The notes under the pieces are model-generated. The model did no database searches. It was not told where the DNA came from and saw only the letters and a program-made list of their open reading frames with translations. From assembly GCA_012744445.1 (NCBI GenBank), contig JAAYBZ010000143.1, forward strand, positions 1 through 47,654: DNA of 47,654 bases, given 5' to 3'. Source of the stretch: Myxococcales bacterium (GTDB taxonomy: Bacteria; Myxococcota_A; Polyangia; Polyangiales; Houyiibacteriaceae). Shown here in pieces: positions 26,351-34,964 of this stretch. Numbering within the stretch: the stretch's first letter is position 1; every line of letters begins with the position of its first letter. A program made the translations under genes and the position numbers.

Positions 26351-28483
26351 ATGAGCGGGCGCGACGAAGAGTCCTTCGAGGTGGTCGTGGAGGACGTGAT
26401 CTACCGGAGCGACGACTCGCGCTACACGGTGCTCCGCTGCGCGCGCACCTCGCGGAGCGGGAAGGACGCGTGGCTCACGGCGGTCGGCGAGCTCGGCGAC
26501 GTCTCCCCGGGCGAGACGCTCGAGCTCCACGGGCGCTTCACCACGCACCCGAAGCACGGCATGCGCTTCCGCGTCGAATCGTTCGCCCCCGTGATCCCTT
26601 CGAGCGAGGAGGGGCTGCGGCGCTACCTCGGAAGCGGCGCCATCGAGGGCATCGGCCCGGCGCTCGCCGAGCGCATCGTGCGAAAGTTCGGGGCGAAGAC
26701 CATCGACGTCATCACGCGACAGAGCGCGCGGCTCACCGAGGTGCCGGGGATCGGCGCGAAGCGCGCCGAGGCCATCGCCCAGGCGCTCCGCGAGCGGCGC
26801 GACGAGGCCGAGGTGCTCGCCTTCCTCCAGGCGCTCGGGCTCGGGCCGAGCATCGCGCGCCGCGTCTTCAAGCGTTACGGTGGCGAGACCGTCCGGGTCG
26901 TGCGCGACGATCCCTACCTCGTCGCCGAGCAGGTGCCGGGGATCGGCTTCCGCACCGCCGACGCGCTCGGCCGGGCGCTCGGCATCGCGGGCGACGATCC
27001 ACGACGCGCGGCGGGGGCGGTCCTCCACCTGCTCGGGCGAGCGGCCGACGAAGGGCACTCCTTCCTCCTCCGCGCCGAGCTCGTCTCCCGCGCCGAGGCG
27101 CTCGACGTGCCGCGCGAGGCGACGCTGCGCGCGATCGACGCCCTCGCGGATCGATCGCTCGTCGTCGTCGAGGACGAGGCCGTCTACCCGCCGCCGATCC
27201 ACGACGCCGAGACGTTCGTCGCGGCGGCCGTCCGTCGCCTGCTCGAGCGCGCGTCGAGCAAGCGGCGCCCTCCGCTCGCGGAGCTCCTCGGCGATGGCCT
27301 CACGCTCTCGGCCATGCAGGCGCGGGCCGTCGAGGAGAGCTTGGATCACGGCTTCTTCTTGCTCACGGGCGGCCCCGGCACGGGCAAGACCACCACGGTG
27401 CGCGCGATCGTGCGCGCGCACGAGGCCCTCGACCGCCGCGTGCTCCTCGCGGCCCCCACCGGCCGCGCGGCCAAGCGCATGAGCGAGGCAACCGATCGCG
27501 AGGCCAAGACCCTCCACCGCCTCCTCGAGTGGAACCCGCAGACGGGCCGCTTCAACCGCGACGCGCGCTCGCCGCTCGACGCCGAGACCGTGCTCGTCGA
27601 CGAGACCTCGATGCTCGACGTGCGGCTCGCGGCGCGCCTCTTCGACGCCATCGCCCAGGGCACGCGGGTGATCTTCGTGGGGGACGTGGATCAGCTCCCT
27701 CCGGTCGCGTCGGGGCAGGTGCTCCGCGCCCTCGTCGAGAGCCGCGTCTGCCCCGGCGTCCACCTCGACGAGGTCTTCCGTCAGGCCAAGGAGAGCGCCA
27801 TCGTCCGCGGCGCGCACGCCATCCTCCGCGGCGAGGCGCCCGAGCCCACGCCCACGGGCACCAAGGGAAGCGGCGATCTCTTCCTCATCGCCGCGCTCGA
27901 GCCCGAGCTCGCCTACGCGCGCATCGAGAAGACGCTCGAGCGCATGCGGGAGGTCTACGGCATCGATCCCAAGACCTCTTGCCAGGTGCTCGCGCCGATG
28001 AAGCGCGGCCCCTTCGGCACCGACGCGCTCAACGTGCTGCTCCGCGAGAAGCTGAACCCCGCCGCCGCCGAGGGCATGGGCTTCCGGGTCGGCGACAAGG
28101 TGATGCAGCTCAAGAACGACTACGACCGGGAGGTCTTCAACGGCGATCTTGGTTTCGTCTCGCGCATCACGGCCGGGCGCGTCTTCGTCGACTTCGAAGG
28201 TCGGGAGGTGCAGTACGCGCCCGAGCACCTCGACGCGCTCACGCTCGCCTACGCGAGCACGGTGCACAAGGTGCAGGGCAGCGAGTTCGAAGCCGTGATC
28301 ACGGTCCTCCACGCGAGCCATTACGTGCTCCTCGACCGCGCGATGATCTACACGGCCCTCACGCGCGCCAGGCGCCTCGCCGTGATCGTCGGCGATCCGC
28401 GCGCCGTGGAGATGGCGGTGAAGAACGTGCGCAAGAACGTCGCGAACAGCCGCCTCACCGAGCGTCTCCTCGGCGAGCTCTGA
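26351..28483 (+). CDS. recD2: RecD2-type ATP-dependent DNA helicase
   Basis: RecD2 is a 5'-3' superfamily 1B helicase that acts in DNA repair without RecBC. The 710-residue protein has the RecD2 order: an N-terminal OB-like region (DVIYRSDDSRYTVLR), helix-hairpin-helix segments (GAIEGIGPALAERIVRKFG; VPGIGAKRAEAIAQAL), then Walker A GGPGTGKTTT (residues 340-349) and Walker B/DE in VDETSML. The C-terminal UvrD-like motif is TLAYASTVHKVQGSEF followed by YTALTRARR. The long N-terminal region separates it from RecBCD-type RecD. The ATG at 26351 is chosen as the first start with a normal N-terminus. It ends six bases from the convergent serine hydrolase gene. Confidence 0.93.
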   Translation: MSGRDEESFEVVVEDVIYRSDDSRYTVLRCARTSRSGKDAWLTAVGELGDVSPGETLELHGRFTTHPKHGMRFRVESFAPVIPSSEEGLRRYLGSGAIEGIGPALAERIVRKFGAKTIDVITRQSARLTEVPGIGAKRAEAIAQALRERRDEAEVLAFLQALGLGPSIARRVFKRYGGETVRVVRDDPYLVAEQVPGIGFRTADALGRALGIAGDDPRRAAGAVLHLLGRAADEGHSFLLRAELVSRAEALDVPREATLRAIDALADRSLVVVEDEAVYPPPIHDAETFVAAAVRRLLERASSKRRPPLAELLGDGLTLSAMQARAVEESLDHGFFLLTGGPGTGKTTTVRAIVRAHEALDRRVLLAAPTGRAAKRMSEATDREAKTLHRLLEWNPQTGRFNRDARSPLDAETVLVDETSMLDVRLAARLFDAIAQGTRVIFVGDVDQLPPVASGQVLRALVESRVCPGVHLDEVFRQAKESAIVRGAHAILRGEAPEPTPTGTKGSGDLFLIAALEPELAYARIEKTLERMREVYGIDPKTSCQVLAPMKRGPFGTDALNVLLREKLNPAAAEGMGFRVGDKVMQLKNDYDREVFNGDLGFVSRITAGRVFVDFEGREVQYAPEHLDALTLAYASTVHKVQGSEFEAVITVLHASHYVLLDRAMIYTALTRARRLAVIVGDPRAVEMAVKNVRKNVANSRLTERLLGEL

Positions 28484-28489
28484 GCGGGC

Positions 28490-29629
28490 TCAGCCCGTGG
28501 CCGCCGCGCCGAAGGAGCCGTCGTAGACGCCGAGCACGCCGTCGTGGAAGGCCGGGCGGAAGCCCTGGATGCGCTTGTTGGCGCGGCTCGGGTGCACGCG
28601 GTTGCTGAGGAGGACGACCACGACGTTCCGCGCGGGATCGCACCAGATCGACGTCCCGGTAAAGCCAAGGTGGCCGAAGGCGCTCTCGTCCATGCGCGTG
28701 CCGGCGGTGCTGCCCGTGGGGCTCTTCCCGTCCCAGCCCATGCGGTAGGTGGTGCCGACGCGCGGCTCGAGCGCGGCGAGCAAGGTCTCGCGCGGGAAGA
28801 CGTCGCTCTTGCCGGCGATGACGTCGAGCACCGCCCGCCCGAACTTGGCCACGCCGAGGGCCGTGCCGAAGAGCCCGGCGTGCCCCGCGATCCCGCCGAG
28901 CACGGCGGCGTTCTCGTCGTGGACCTCGCCGCGCAGGATGCGCCCGCGGAACTCGCACCGCTCGGTGGGCGCGATGCGCTTCCCGGCCGTGGCGCGGCTC
29001 GGGGCGAGGTTGCTGCTCGGGAAGAAGACCTCGTCCTGGATGCCGAGCGGGATGGTCACGAGATCGGCGACGAGACGGTCGAGCGGGCGCCCCGACATCG
29101 CCGCGAGCATCGCGCCGGCGATGATGTAGCCGAGGTCGCTGTACTCGACGGCGACGCCGCTCGGACGCTCACGACGGCGCCCCGCCTCGGCCACGACCCA
29201 GCGCCGCGCGGCGGCGGAGCCCGGCGTGTGCGGCACGTCGAGATAGAGCCCACCCCAGGCGCTGAGCCCCGCGCTGTGCGAGAGGAGGTGACGGAGCGTG
29301 ACGTCGGCGGAGGGGCCGCCCCGGAGGTCGCCGATGACGGTCTCGGCCGGTCGATCGAGGTCGACGAGCTTCTTGGCCTCGGCCACGAGCGCCGCGATGG
29401 CGATGAAGGGCTTGGTGAGCGAGGCCAGGTCGTAGACCGTGTCCTTGCGCACGACCCCGAGCGAGCGATCGAGCCCGAGGTGCCCTGCCGCGCCCTCGGC
29501 GAAGATCCGCTCTCCCCCCGCGACGTAACCGATGCAACCCGTCGCACCAGGGAAAACCTGACCGGACACGCCCGCTTCCAGGAGCCGTGAGATGGCGGAG
29601 TCGAGCTGGGCCTTGTCCGGCGTTCTCAC
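28490..29629 (-). CDS. Serine hydrolase, beta-lactamase/PBP-like family
   Basis: The 379-residue protein belongs to the class C beta-lactamase-like serine hydrolases. The nucleophile motif S-x-x-K is S70-L-T-K73 and the second motif Y-x-x is YSD at about 163-165. The third-motif region reads FGHLGFTGTS instead of K-T/S-G, as in the YbbE/AmiE-type and related esterase or amidase members; NRVHPSRAN near the C-terminus also fits that group. A cell-wall fragment or ester may be the substrate. No signal peptide is seen from GTG 29629, chosen for GAGG five bases upstream. Longer in-frame starts to 29785 give a low-complexity leader. Confidence 0.82.
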   Translation of the reverse strand: MRTPDKAQLDSAISRLLEAGVSGQVFPGATGCIGYVAGGERIFAEGAAGHLGLDRSLGVVRKDTVYDLASLTKPFIAIAALVAEAKKLVDLDRPAETVIGDLRGGPSADVTLRHLLSHSAGLSAWGGLYLDVPHTPGSAAARRWVVAEAGRRRERPSGVAVEYSDLGYIIAGAMLAAMSGRPLDRLVADLVTIPLGIQDEVFFPSSNLAPSRATAGKRIAPTERCEFRGRILRGEVHDENAAVLGGIAGHAGLFGTALGVAKFGRAVLDVIAGKSDVFPRETLLAALEPRVGTTYRMGWDGKSPTGSTAGTRMDESAFGHLGFTGTSIWCDPARNVVVVLLSNRVHPSRANKRIQGFRPAFHDGVLGVYDGSFGAAATG

Positions 29630-29856
29630 GATGACCTCACGGGAGGACACGACACGGCGAGCGAGGTTCGTCCGCCGATTTCGTGCCAAGCTCGAGGAAC
29701 TCTGGAAGAAGAGTCGGTGCCTCGACGTTGACGCGAGACGATGGGCCCGAGGCGTGTTTCCCCCCCCGGTTCGAGTCCCAATCAAGCCGCGCGAGCAACC
29801 GAGTCACCTCATGGCTGAATACCGGAAAGCCCATCCGGGAGTAAACGAGATTTTCG

Positions 29857-30912
29857 TTGTCGGACGTCAGTGAAAACCGCCCGCTTCCGAGGGTGACCTC
29901 GGACATCATCCCCATTTACGGACGTTACCGCGTGGTCCCCGAGGACTTTCAGGTGTTCGAGACCCCCGCGTACCCTCCGTCCGGTAATGGCTCTCACCTC
30001 TTCGTCCACTTCGAGAAGCGGGGCCTCACGACCGTCCAGGCGGTGGAGGCGCTCTGTCGCGCCCTCGGCGCCGACCCGCGCGCGGCGGGCTTCGCAGGGA
30101 TGAAGGACAAGCACGCGCTCACGCGGCAATGGGTCTCCATCGAAGGCGCGAACGCGGCGGACGCGCTCGCCCTCGAGCTGCCGAACCTCCGCGTGCTCGA
30201 GGCCGTGCCCCACGACCGAAAGCTCAAGACCGGCCACCTCCGCGGCAATCGCTTCGTGCTCCGCATCCGCGACGTGCCGCGCGATCGAGACGCCGATCTC
30301 CAGGCGGGGCTCGCGCGGCTGACGACGCTGGGGCTCCCCAACTATTTCGGCGCGCAACGCTTCGGCGACAAGAACGTCGAGCGCGCCGTCGCGTTCATCA
30401 CGGGGAAGACGCGCCCGCCGCGGGCCCCGCACGAGCGGAAGCTCCTCGTCTCGGCCCTCCAATCCCACCTCTTCAACGCCTACCTCGCCGAGCGCGTCCT
30501 CGAGGGGACCCTCGCCGTGGTCGAAGCGGGCGAGGTGGTGAAGAAGGAGGACACGGGCGGCCTCTTCGAGGTCGAGGACGTCGCGGAGGTGCAGTGGCGG
30601 GTGGACCGCTTCGAGGTCAGCTCCACCGGGCCGATGTTCGGCCCCAAGATGCGGTGGCCCTCGGGCGCGCCGCGCGAGCGGGAGGAGCGGATCCTGGCTT
30701 CGCTCTCCCTCGACGAGCCGAGCCTCGAGCGGATGGGCAAGCTCGCCGCGGGCACGCGCCGCGTGATCCGCGTGCGCCCGGAAGATGCCACGATCACGCG
30801 CGATGGCGACGACGTCGTCCTCGAGATGACCCTCCCCAAGGGTTCGTACGCCACCACCGTCCTAGACGAGCTCTTCAAGGACGCGCTCGTCGAACACCGG
30901 GAGCCCCGTTGA
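29857..30912 (+). CDS. truD: tRNA pseudouridine synthase TruD
   Basis: TruD makes pseudouridine 13 in tRNA. The 351-residue protein shows the catalytic motif GMKDKHALTRQ with Asp84, preceded by RYRVVPEDFQVFE and followed by NYFGAQRFG and SALQSHLFNAYL, all family hallmarks. The length matches the family. The start is uncertain: TTG at 29857 is used, with GGGAG 15 bases upstream; GTG at 29902 would still leave the core intact. It is the last gene before the ExbB-ExbD-TonB operon and faces away from the serine hydrolase. Confidence 0.93.
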   Translation: MSDVSENRPLPRVTSDIIPIYGRYRVVPEDFQVFETPAYPPSGNGSHLFVHFEKRGLTTVQAVEALCRALGADPRAAGFAGMKDKHALTRQWVSIEGANAADALALELPNLRVLEAVPHDRKLKTGHLRGNRFVLRIRDVPRDRDADLQAGLARLTTLGLPNYFGAQRFGDKNVERAVAFITGKTRPPRAPHERKLLVSALQSHLFNAYLAERVLEGTLAVVEAGEVVKKEDTGGLFEVEDVAEVQWRVDRFEVSSTGPMFGPKMRWPSGAPREREERILASLSLDEPSLERMGKLAAGTRRVIRVRPEDATITRDGDDVVLEMTLPKGSYATTVLDELFKDALVEHREPR

Positions 30913-31033
30913 CCCCGTTCTCTGTGCAATTCCCATGTTCGGCTGCTAAGCACCGCGACAACGCTCACGCGGCGGCCCCCCCCACCGGCCTGCGCGCTCG
31001 CCTGCGCGGGGCGTCAATTCGAGGAAGGTAACG

Positions 31034-31672
31034 ATGGACATTCAGGAACGGTTGACAGCATTCGCGATGCTCGGCGCGACCTGGGTCATGTGGCTCTTGG
31101 TCGGTCTCTCCGTCGTCTGTCTCGCGATCATCCTGGACCGCGCCTATTACCTCTTCTCCACGCGCGACGATCTCCCGAGCCTGCGCGAAGCGCTGCGCAA
31201 GCTCTATCGGGATCGCGACGTCGCGGGCGCCAAGAAGCGCGCGGAAGAGTCCAAGTCGGCCGCCGCCAGCGTCATCGCCGCCGCCCTCGACGACGCCGAT
31301 CGCGGCCCCGCCGCCATCGCCGAGCGCATCGACGGCGAGAGCGCCATCGTGAAGACGCGCATGGAGCGCAACCTCGCCTTCCTCGGCACGGTCGGTAACA
31401 ACGCCCCCTTCGTCGGCCTCCTCGGCACGGTCATCGGTATCATCCGCGCGTTCCACGAGCTCGATCAGAGCGGCGGTGAGGTCACCTCGGGCCTCATGGC
31501 CGAGGTCGGCGAGGCGCTCGTCGCCACGGCCATCGGCCTCCTCGTCGCCATCCCGGCGGTCGCCGCCTACAACTTCTTCGGTCGCGTGATCCGCTACCGC
31601 ATGGTCTGGGCGCAGACCATGGGCAGCGACCTCCTCGCCCACGCCAAGGGCGAGGATCGGAAGGAGAGCTGA
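31034..31672 (+). CDS. MotA/TolQ/ExbB proton-channel family protein
   Basis: This is the proton-channel subunit of an energised inner-membrane complex. The 212-residue protein has three membrane spans: near 13-35, in NNAPFVGLLGTVIGIIRAF (~117-139), and in GLLVAIPAVAAYNFFGRV (~160-185). The latter two carry the Gly/Pro/Thr residues typical of ExbB/TolQ. The ATG has GAGGAAGG upstream. The stop is one base before the ExbD-like gene. No TolA, TolB or Pal gene is nearby, so ExbB of a TonB-type system fits better than TolQ; an AglR-like role for the Glt cluster is possible but untested. Confidence 0.9.
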   Translation: MDIQERLTAFAMLGATWVMWLLVGLSVVCLAIILDRAYYLFSTRDDLPSLREALRKLYRDRDVAGAKKRAEESKSAAASVIAAALDDADRGPAAIAERIDGESAIVKTRMERNLAFLGTVGNNAPFVGLLGTVIGIIRAFHELDQSGGEVTSGLMAEVGEALVATAIGLLVAIPAVAAYNFFGRVIRYRMVWAQTMGSDLLAHAKGEDRKES

Positions 31673-31673
31673 G

Positions 31674-32108
31674 ATGGCGGGCGGCGCGCGTCAGGGCGAC
31701 GACGAGACGCCCATCACAGACATCAACGTGACCCCATTGGTGGACGTCGTCCTCGTCCTCCTCATCATCCTCATGGTCACGGCGACGGCGATCGTCCGTC
31801 AGAAGGACATCCCGGTGGAGCTCCCCGAGGCCGAGACGGGGGACGCCAAGCAGAAGGAGCAGCCCACCACCCTCGCGGTCTCCATCGACCAAGAGGGCCA
31901 GATCTACCTGGACGCCGAGAAGATCTCGCTCGACGGACTCCGAACCAAGGCGCGTGAATCCCGCGAGAAGGATCCCGAGACGCGCGCCATCCTCAACGCG
32001 GATGCGCGCATCCCGCACGGCCAGGTGGTGAAGGTCATCGACGTCCTCCGCCAGGCCAACGTGATCAAGTTCGCGATCAACGTGCGTCCGTCCGACCTCG
32101 AAGAGTGA
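31674..32108 (+). CDS. ExbD/TolR family proton-channel partner
   Basis: The 144-residue protein has one N-terminal membrane helix carrying the essential Asp24 (ITDINVTPLVDVVLVLLIILMV), then a periplasmic domain ending in GQVVKVIDVLRQANVIKFAI. The sequence is typical of ExbD/TolR, which with ExbB forms the proton-conducting stator. Only one such subunit is present, whereas AglRQS of M. xanthus uses two TolR-like subunits. The gene follows the ExbB gene by one base and its TGA overlaps a possible GTG start of the TonB gene. Confidence 0.9.
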   Translation: MAGGARQGDDETPITDINVTPLVDVVLVLLIILMVTATAIVRQKDIPVELPEAETGDAKQKEQPTTLAVSIDQEGQIYLDAEKISLDGLRTKARESREKDPETRAILNADARIPHGQVVKVIDVLRQANVIKFAINVRPSDLEE

Positions 32109-32110
32109 GC

Positions 32111-32935
32111 ATGAACCAGGCGACGACGAGACCGGAGGACGATCGGCTCTTCCTGCCGCTCGCGCTCGTCCTGAGCCTGCTCCTCCACGTCGCCTTCGAG
32201 CGCGGGCTCTACGCCCTGCCCGCGCCGGCGCCGCGCCTCGAAGAGGGCCCGCGCATCGTGGAGATGGTGGCCGTGGTCGAGGAGCCTCCGCCGCCGCCCG
32301 CCGCCGTCGAGGAGACGCCGCCCGAGCCGACCGCGCCCGAGCCCGAGGTCGTCGTCCCGCCGCCGCCCAAGGAGCGCCCGCGCGCCGTCCAACGGCAGAA
32401 GGCCGAGCCTCCGCCCAAGGAGCCCCCGGCCCCGGCCGAGGAGACCATCGCGGACTTCTCGGGCCTCGTCCTCTCGGGCCAGGGGAACTCCGGCTTCCAG
32501 GTCCAGCAGGGCAACCTCTCCGACCGCGAGGGGCCCATCGGCAAGCCCAACGCCGTCGTCACCGGGCGCAACCGCGAGGGGAGCCCGGGCGGCGTCGTCG
32601 GCGGCACGGGCGAGGCCATCGTGGCCGTCAGCGATCTCAGCTCACGCCCCTCGCCCCCGAGCGCCTCGTACGACGCCTACCTCTACCGGAACTTCCCCCA
32701 GGAGGCGCGCGCGCGCGGGGTGGGCGGCACGGCGCTCGTCTCGCTCACCATCGGCGCCGACGGCCGCCCCAAGAACATCCGGCTCCGCCGTGAGAACCCC
32801 GAGGGCTTCGGCTTCGGCCAGGTCTGCGTGCAGATGTTCCGCTCGGGCCCCGCGTGGAGCCCGCCGCGCGACAAGAACGGCAACGCCGTCGCCACGACGA
32901 TCACCTTCGAGTGCACCTTCAGCCTCCGGCGCTGA
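32111..32935 (+). CDS. TonB-family energy transducer
   Basis: The 274-residue protein has one N-terminal TM helix containing the TonB S-x-x-x-H signature (S22, H26 in SLLLHV). A Pro/Glu-rich spacer follows (residues ~45-105), then a TonB-like C-terminal domain (about 180-274: YRNFPQEARARGVGGTALVSL, GADGRPKNIRL). TonB transduces proton-motive force from ExbBD to outer-membrane transporters. No TonB-dependent receptor is encoded in the window. ATG 32111 is used; GTG 32105 would overlap the ExbD stop as GTGA. Confidence 0.88.
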   Translation: MNQATTRPEDDRLFLPLALVLSLLLHVAFERGLYALPAPAPRLEEGPRIVEMVAVVEEPPPPPAAVEETPPEPTAPEPEVVVPPPPKERPRAVQRQKAEPPPKEPPAPAEETIADFSGLVLSGQGNSGFQVQQGNLSDREGPIGKPNAVVTGRNREGSPGGVVGGTGEAIVAVSDLSSRPSPPSASYDAYLYRNFPQEARARGVGGTALVSLTIGADGRPKNIRLRRENPEGFGFGQVCVQMFRSGPAWSPPRDKNGNAVATTITFECTFSLRR

Positions 32936-32987
32936 AGCACGCGTGGAATTTTTGACGCTCCGGGCAGGCCCTCGATACCAAGGGACC

Positions 32988-33563
32988 ATGCGTCGATTCG
33001 CACCTCTTGCTTTGCTTATCGCGTTCGCCGCGTGCTTCCCCAGCGACACGCCTGGCGACCCCTACGGCGTCTACGCCGTCGTCGGCACCCTCCGCGTCAA
33101 CGAATGCGGCCAGGACGCCGCGCCCGTCCAGCTCCCCTACCAGCGCGTCTACGAGCTCTACCGGCAAGACACCGGCGTCGCCCAGCTCATGGGCTCCGAC
33201 GGCTCGGTGATCAACGGCTCGATCGGCAAGGAAGGCACCTTCCAGTTCTCGAGCCAGTCCGCCATCCGGATGATCGAGCCCGACGAGATCTTCGGCATCC
33301 GAGGCTGCGACCTCGTCGTCGCCCTCACCATCGAGGGCAAGGCCGTGCGGAAGAAGGTCTCCGGCGAAGACGAAGAAGAAGAGTACGAGCTCGAGCCCCT
33401 CGAGGGCACGCTCACCACGCGCTTCACGCCGGCCCCCGGCAGCGATTGCAGCGAGCTCCTCTACGGCTCGGCGTCGGGCGGGCGCTTCCACACGCTCCCC
33501 TGCCGCGTGATCCTCGACCTCGAGGGCGAGCCCGTGGTGGAAGAAGCCCTAGCGGGTCAGTGA
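32988..33563 (+). CDS. Lipoprotein of unknown function
   Basis: The 191-residue protein has a lipoprotein signal (MRRFAPLALLIAFAAC, Cys16). The mature protein begins DPYGVYAVVGTLRVNECG and contains QFSSQSAIRM and an acidic run (EDEEEEYELE), with four scattered Cys. It may be a small outer-membrane-anchored beta-rich protein. AAGGG lies just upstream of the ATG. It lies 52 bp after the TonB gene and overlaps radA tail-to-tail by 15 bp. I do not recognise the family. Confidence 0.65.
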   Translation: MRRFAPLALLIAFAACFPSDTPGDPYGVYAVVGTLRVNECGQDAAPVQLPYQRVYELYRQDTGVAQLMGSDGSVINGSIGKEGTFQFSSQSAIRMIEPDEIFGIRGCDLVVALTIEGKAVRKKVSGEDEEEEYELEPLEGTLTTRFTPAPGSDCSELLYGSASGGRFHTLPCRVILDLEGEPVVEEALAGQ

Positions 33564-34922
33564 GGCGTCGATCGCCTCGCCGATGCTCCGCACCGGGACG
33601 AGCTCCACGCCACGCCGTTCTTCGGCCGAGAGCTGCTCGGCGCTGAGCATCGGCAGCACCACGCGCTTGAAGCCGAGCTTCTTGGCCTCGGCCACGCGGG
33701 GCCCGGGCCGCGGCACCGCGCGCACCTCGCCCGCGAGGCCCACCTCGCCGAAGACCGCGAGCTCGGGCGGCGCCGGCACGTTGCGGAAGCTCGAGGCGAT
33801 GGCGATGGAGAGCGCGAGATCGATCGAGCGCTCGTCGACGCGCACCCCGCCGGCGATCGACGCGAAGACGTCGTGGTCGGCGAGGAGCAGCCCCGCCTTG
33901 CGCTCGAGCACGGCGAGGAGGATGGCGAGGCGGTTTCCGTCGAGGCCGCTCGCCACGCGCCGCGCGGACCCGTAGGCCGCCGGCGAGACCAGCGCCTGCA
34001 CCTCGACGAGGAGCGGGCGCGTGCCCTCGGCCGTGGGCGAGACGAGGCTGCCGCTCGCGTGGCTCGGGCGCTCGGCGAGGAAGAGCGCGCTGGGATCCGG
34101 CACCTCGCGGAGGCCCTCCCGGATCATCTCGAAGACGCCGACTTCCTGGGCGGGGCCGAAGCGGTTCTTGGTGGCGCGCACCATGCGGAAGGCGTGCGCG
34201 CGATCGCCCTCGAAGGAGAGCACCGTGTCGACGAGGTGCTCGAGGACCTTGGGCCCCGCGATGGCGCCCTCCTTGGTGACGTGCCCGATGAGGAAGAGCG
34301 CGATGTGGCGCCGCTTGGCGATCTCGATGAGCCGGCTCGTGGCCTCGCGGAGCTGCCCCACGCTGCCCATGGGCGAGGTGAGCTCGGCCGCGCGGAGCGT
34401 CTGGATGGAGTCGACGACGGCGACCGTCACGCCGAGCGCCTCGATGGCGGCCTCGGCCTCCTCGAGGGCGTTGGTGGCGAGGATCCGGACCTTCTCGATG
34501 CCCTCGCCGCCGATGCGCTTGGCCCGGAGCGCGACCTGCGCCGCGGACTCCTCGCCCGTGACGTAGAGGGCCTCGTGGCCCGTGCGGCAGAGCGCGCCGA
34601 GCGCCTGCATGAGGAGCGTGGACTTGCCGATGCCGGGATCGCCGCCGAGGAGGATCACGCCGCCGGCCACCGGGCCTCCGCCGAGCGCGCGATCGAGCTC
34701 ACCGATGCCCGTGGGGTAGCGGCGCGCGCTCTCGGCCTGCACCTCGTCGAGGCGCGGGGCGCGGACGTCGGCCGCGACCTTGGTCGTGGGGGCGGTCGTC
34801 TCGACGCGCTCCTCGACGAGCGAGCTCCACTCGCCGCAGGAGGAGCACCGCCCGAGCCACCGCGGGAAGTTGGCGCCGCAGGACTGGCAGACGTAGGCGG
34901 TCTTCTTCTTGTTCGTCTTCAT
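33549..34922 (-). CDS. radA: DNA repair protein RadA (Sms)
   Basis: RadA is a hexameric ATPase that aids branch migration and processing of recombination intermediates. The 457-residue protein has the N-terminal zinc finger (C12, C15, C26, C29: CQSCG and CSSCG), Walker A GGDPGIGKS near 93-101, the RadA-specific KNRFG in TKNRFGPAQEVGVF, and a Lon-like C-terminal domain. ATG 34922 is chosen because a G-rich ribosome-binding site lies nine bases upstream; ATG 34931 adds three residues. The gene follows the outer-membrane protein gene by 42 bp on the same strand. Confidence 0.95.
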   Translation of the reverse strand: MKTNKKKTAYVCQSCGANFPRWLGRCSSCGEWSSLVEERVETTAPTTKVAADVRAPRLDEVQAESARRYPTGIGELDRALGGGPVAGGVILLGGDPGIGKSTLLMQALGALCRTGHEALYVTGEESAAQVALRAKRIGGEGIEKVRILATNALEEAEAAIEALGVTVAVVDSIQTLRAAELTSPMGSVGQLREATSRLIEIAKRRHIALFLIGHVTKEGAIAGPKVLEHLVDTVLSFEGDRAHAFRMVRATKNRFGPAQEVGVFEMIREGLREVPDPSALFLAERPSHASGSLVSPTAEGTRPLLVEVQALVSPAAYGSARRVASGLDGNRLAILLAVLERKAGLLLADHDVFASIAGGVRVDERSIDLALSIAIASSFRNVPAPPELAVFGEVGLAGEVRAVPRPGPRVAEAKKLGFKRVVLPMLSAEQLSAEERRGVELVPVRSIGEAIDASLTR

Positions 34923-34964
34923 GCGCGACATCCCCCCTCATCGCGCCCGTGGCGCGCACGTTGC

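Noticed and set aside
28483..28500. A short hairpin between recD2 and the serine hydrolase as a bidirectional terminator
   Set aside because: Only a 5-bp stem with a 3-nt loop and no T tract on either strand.
29811..29873. A 20-codon frame just before truD as a leader peptide
   Set aside because: No ribosome-binding site and no stem-loop system to support attenuation.
31034..32935. Tol-Pal operon
   Set aside because: No TolB, Pal or YbgF gene; the third gene has TonB S-x-x-x-H and a TonB tail, so ExbBD-TonB fits better.
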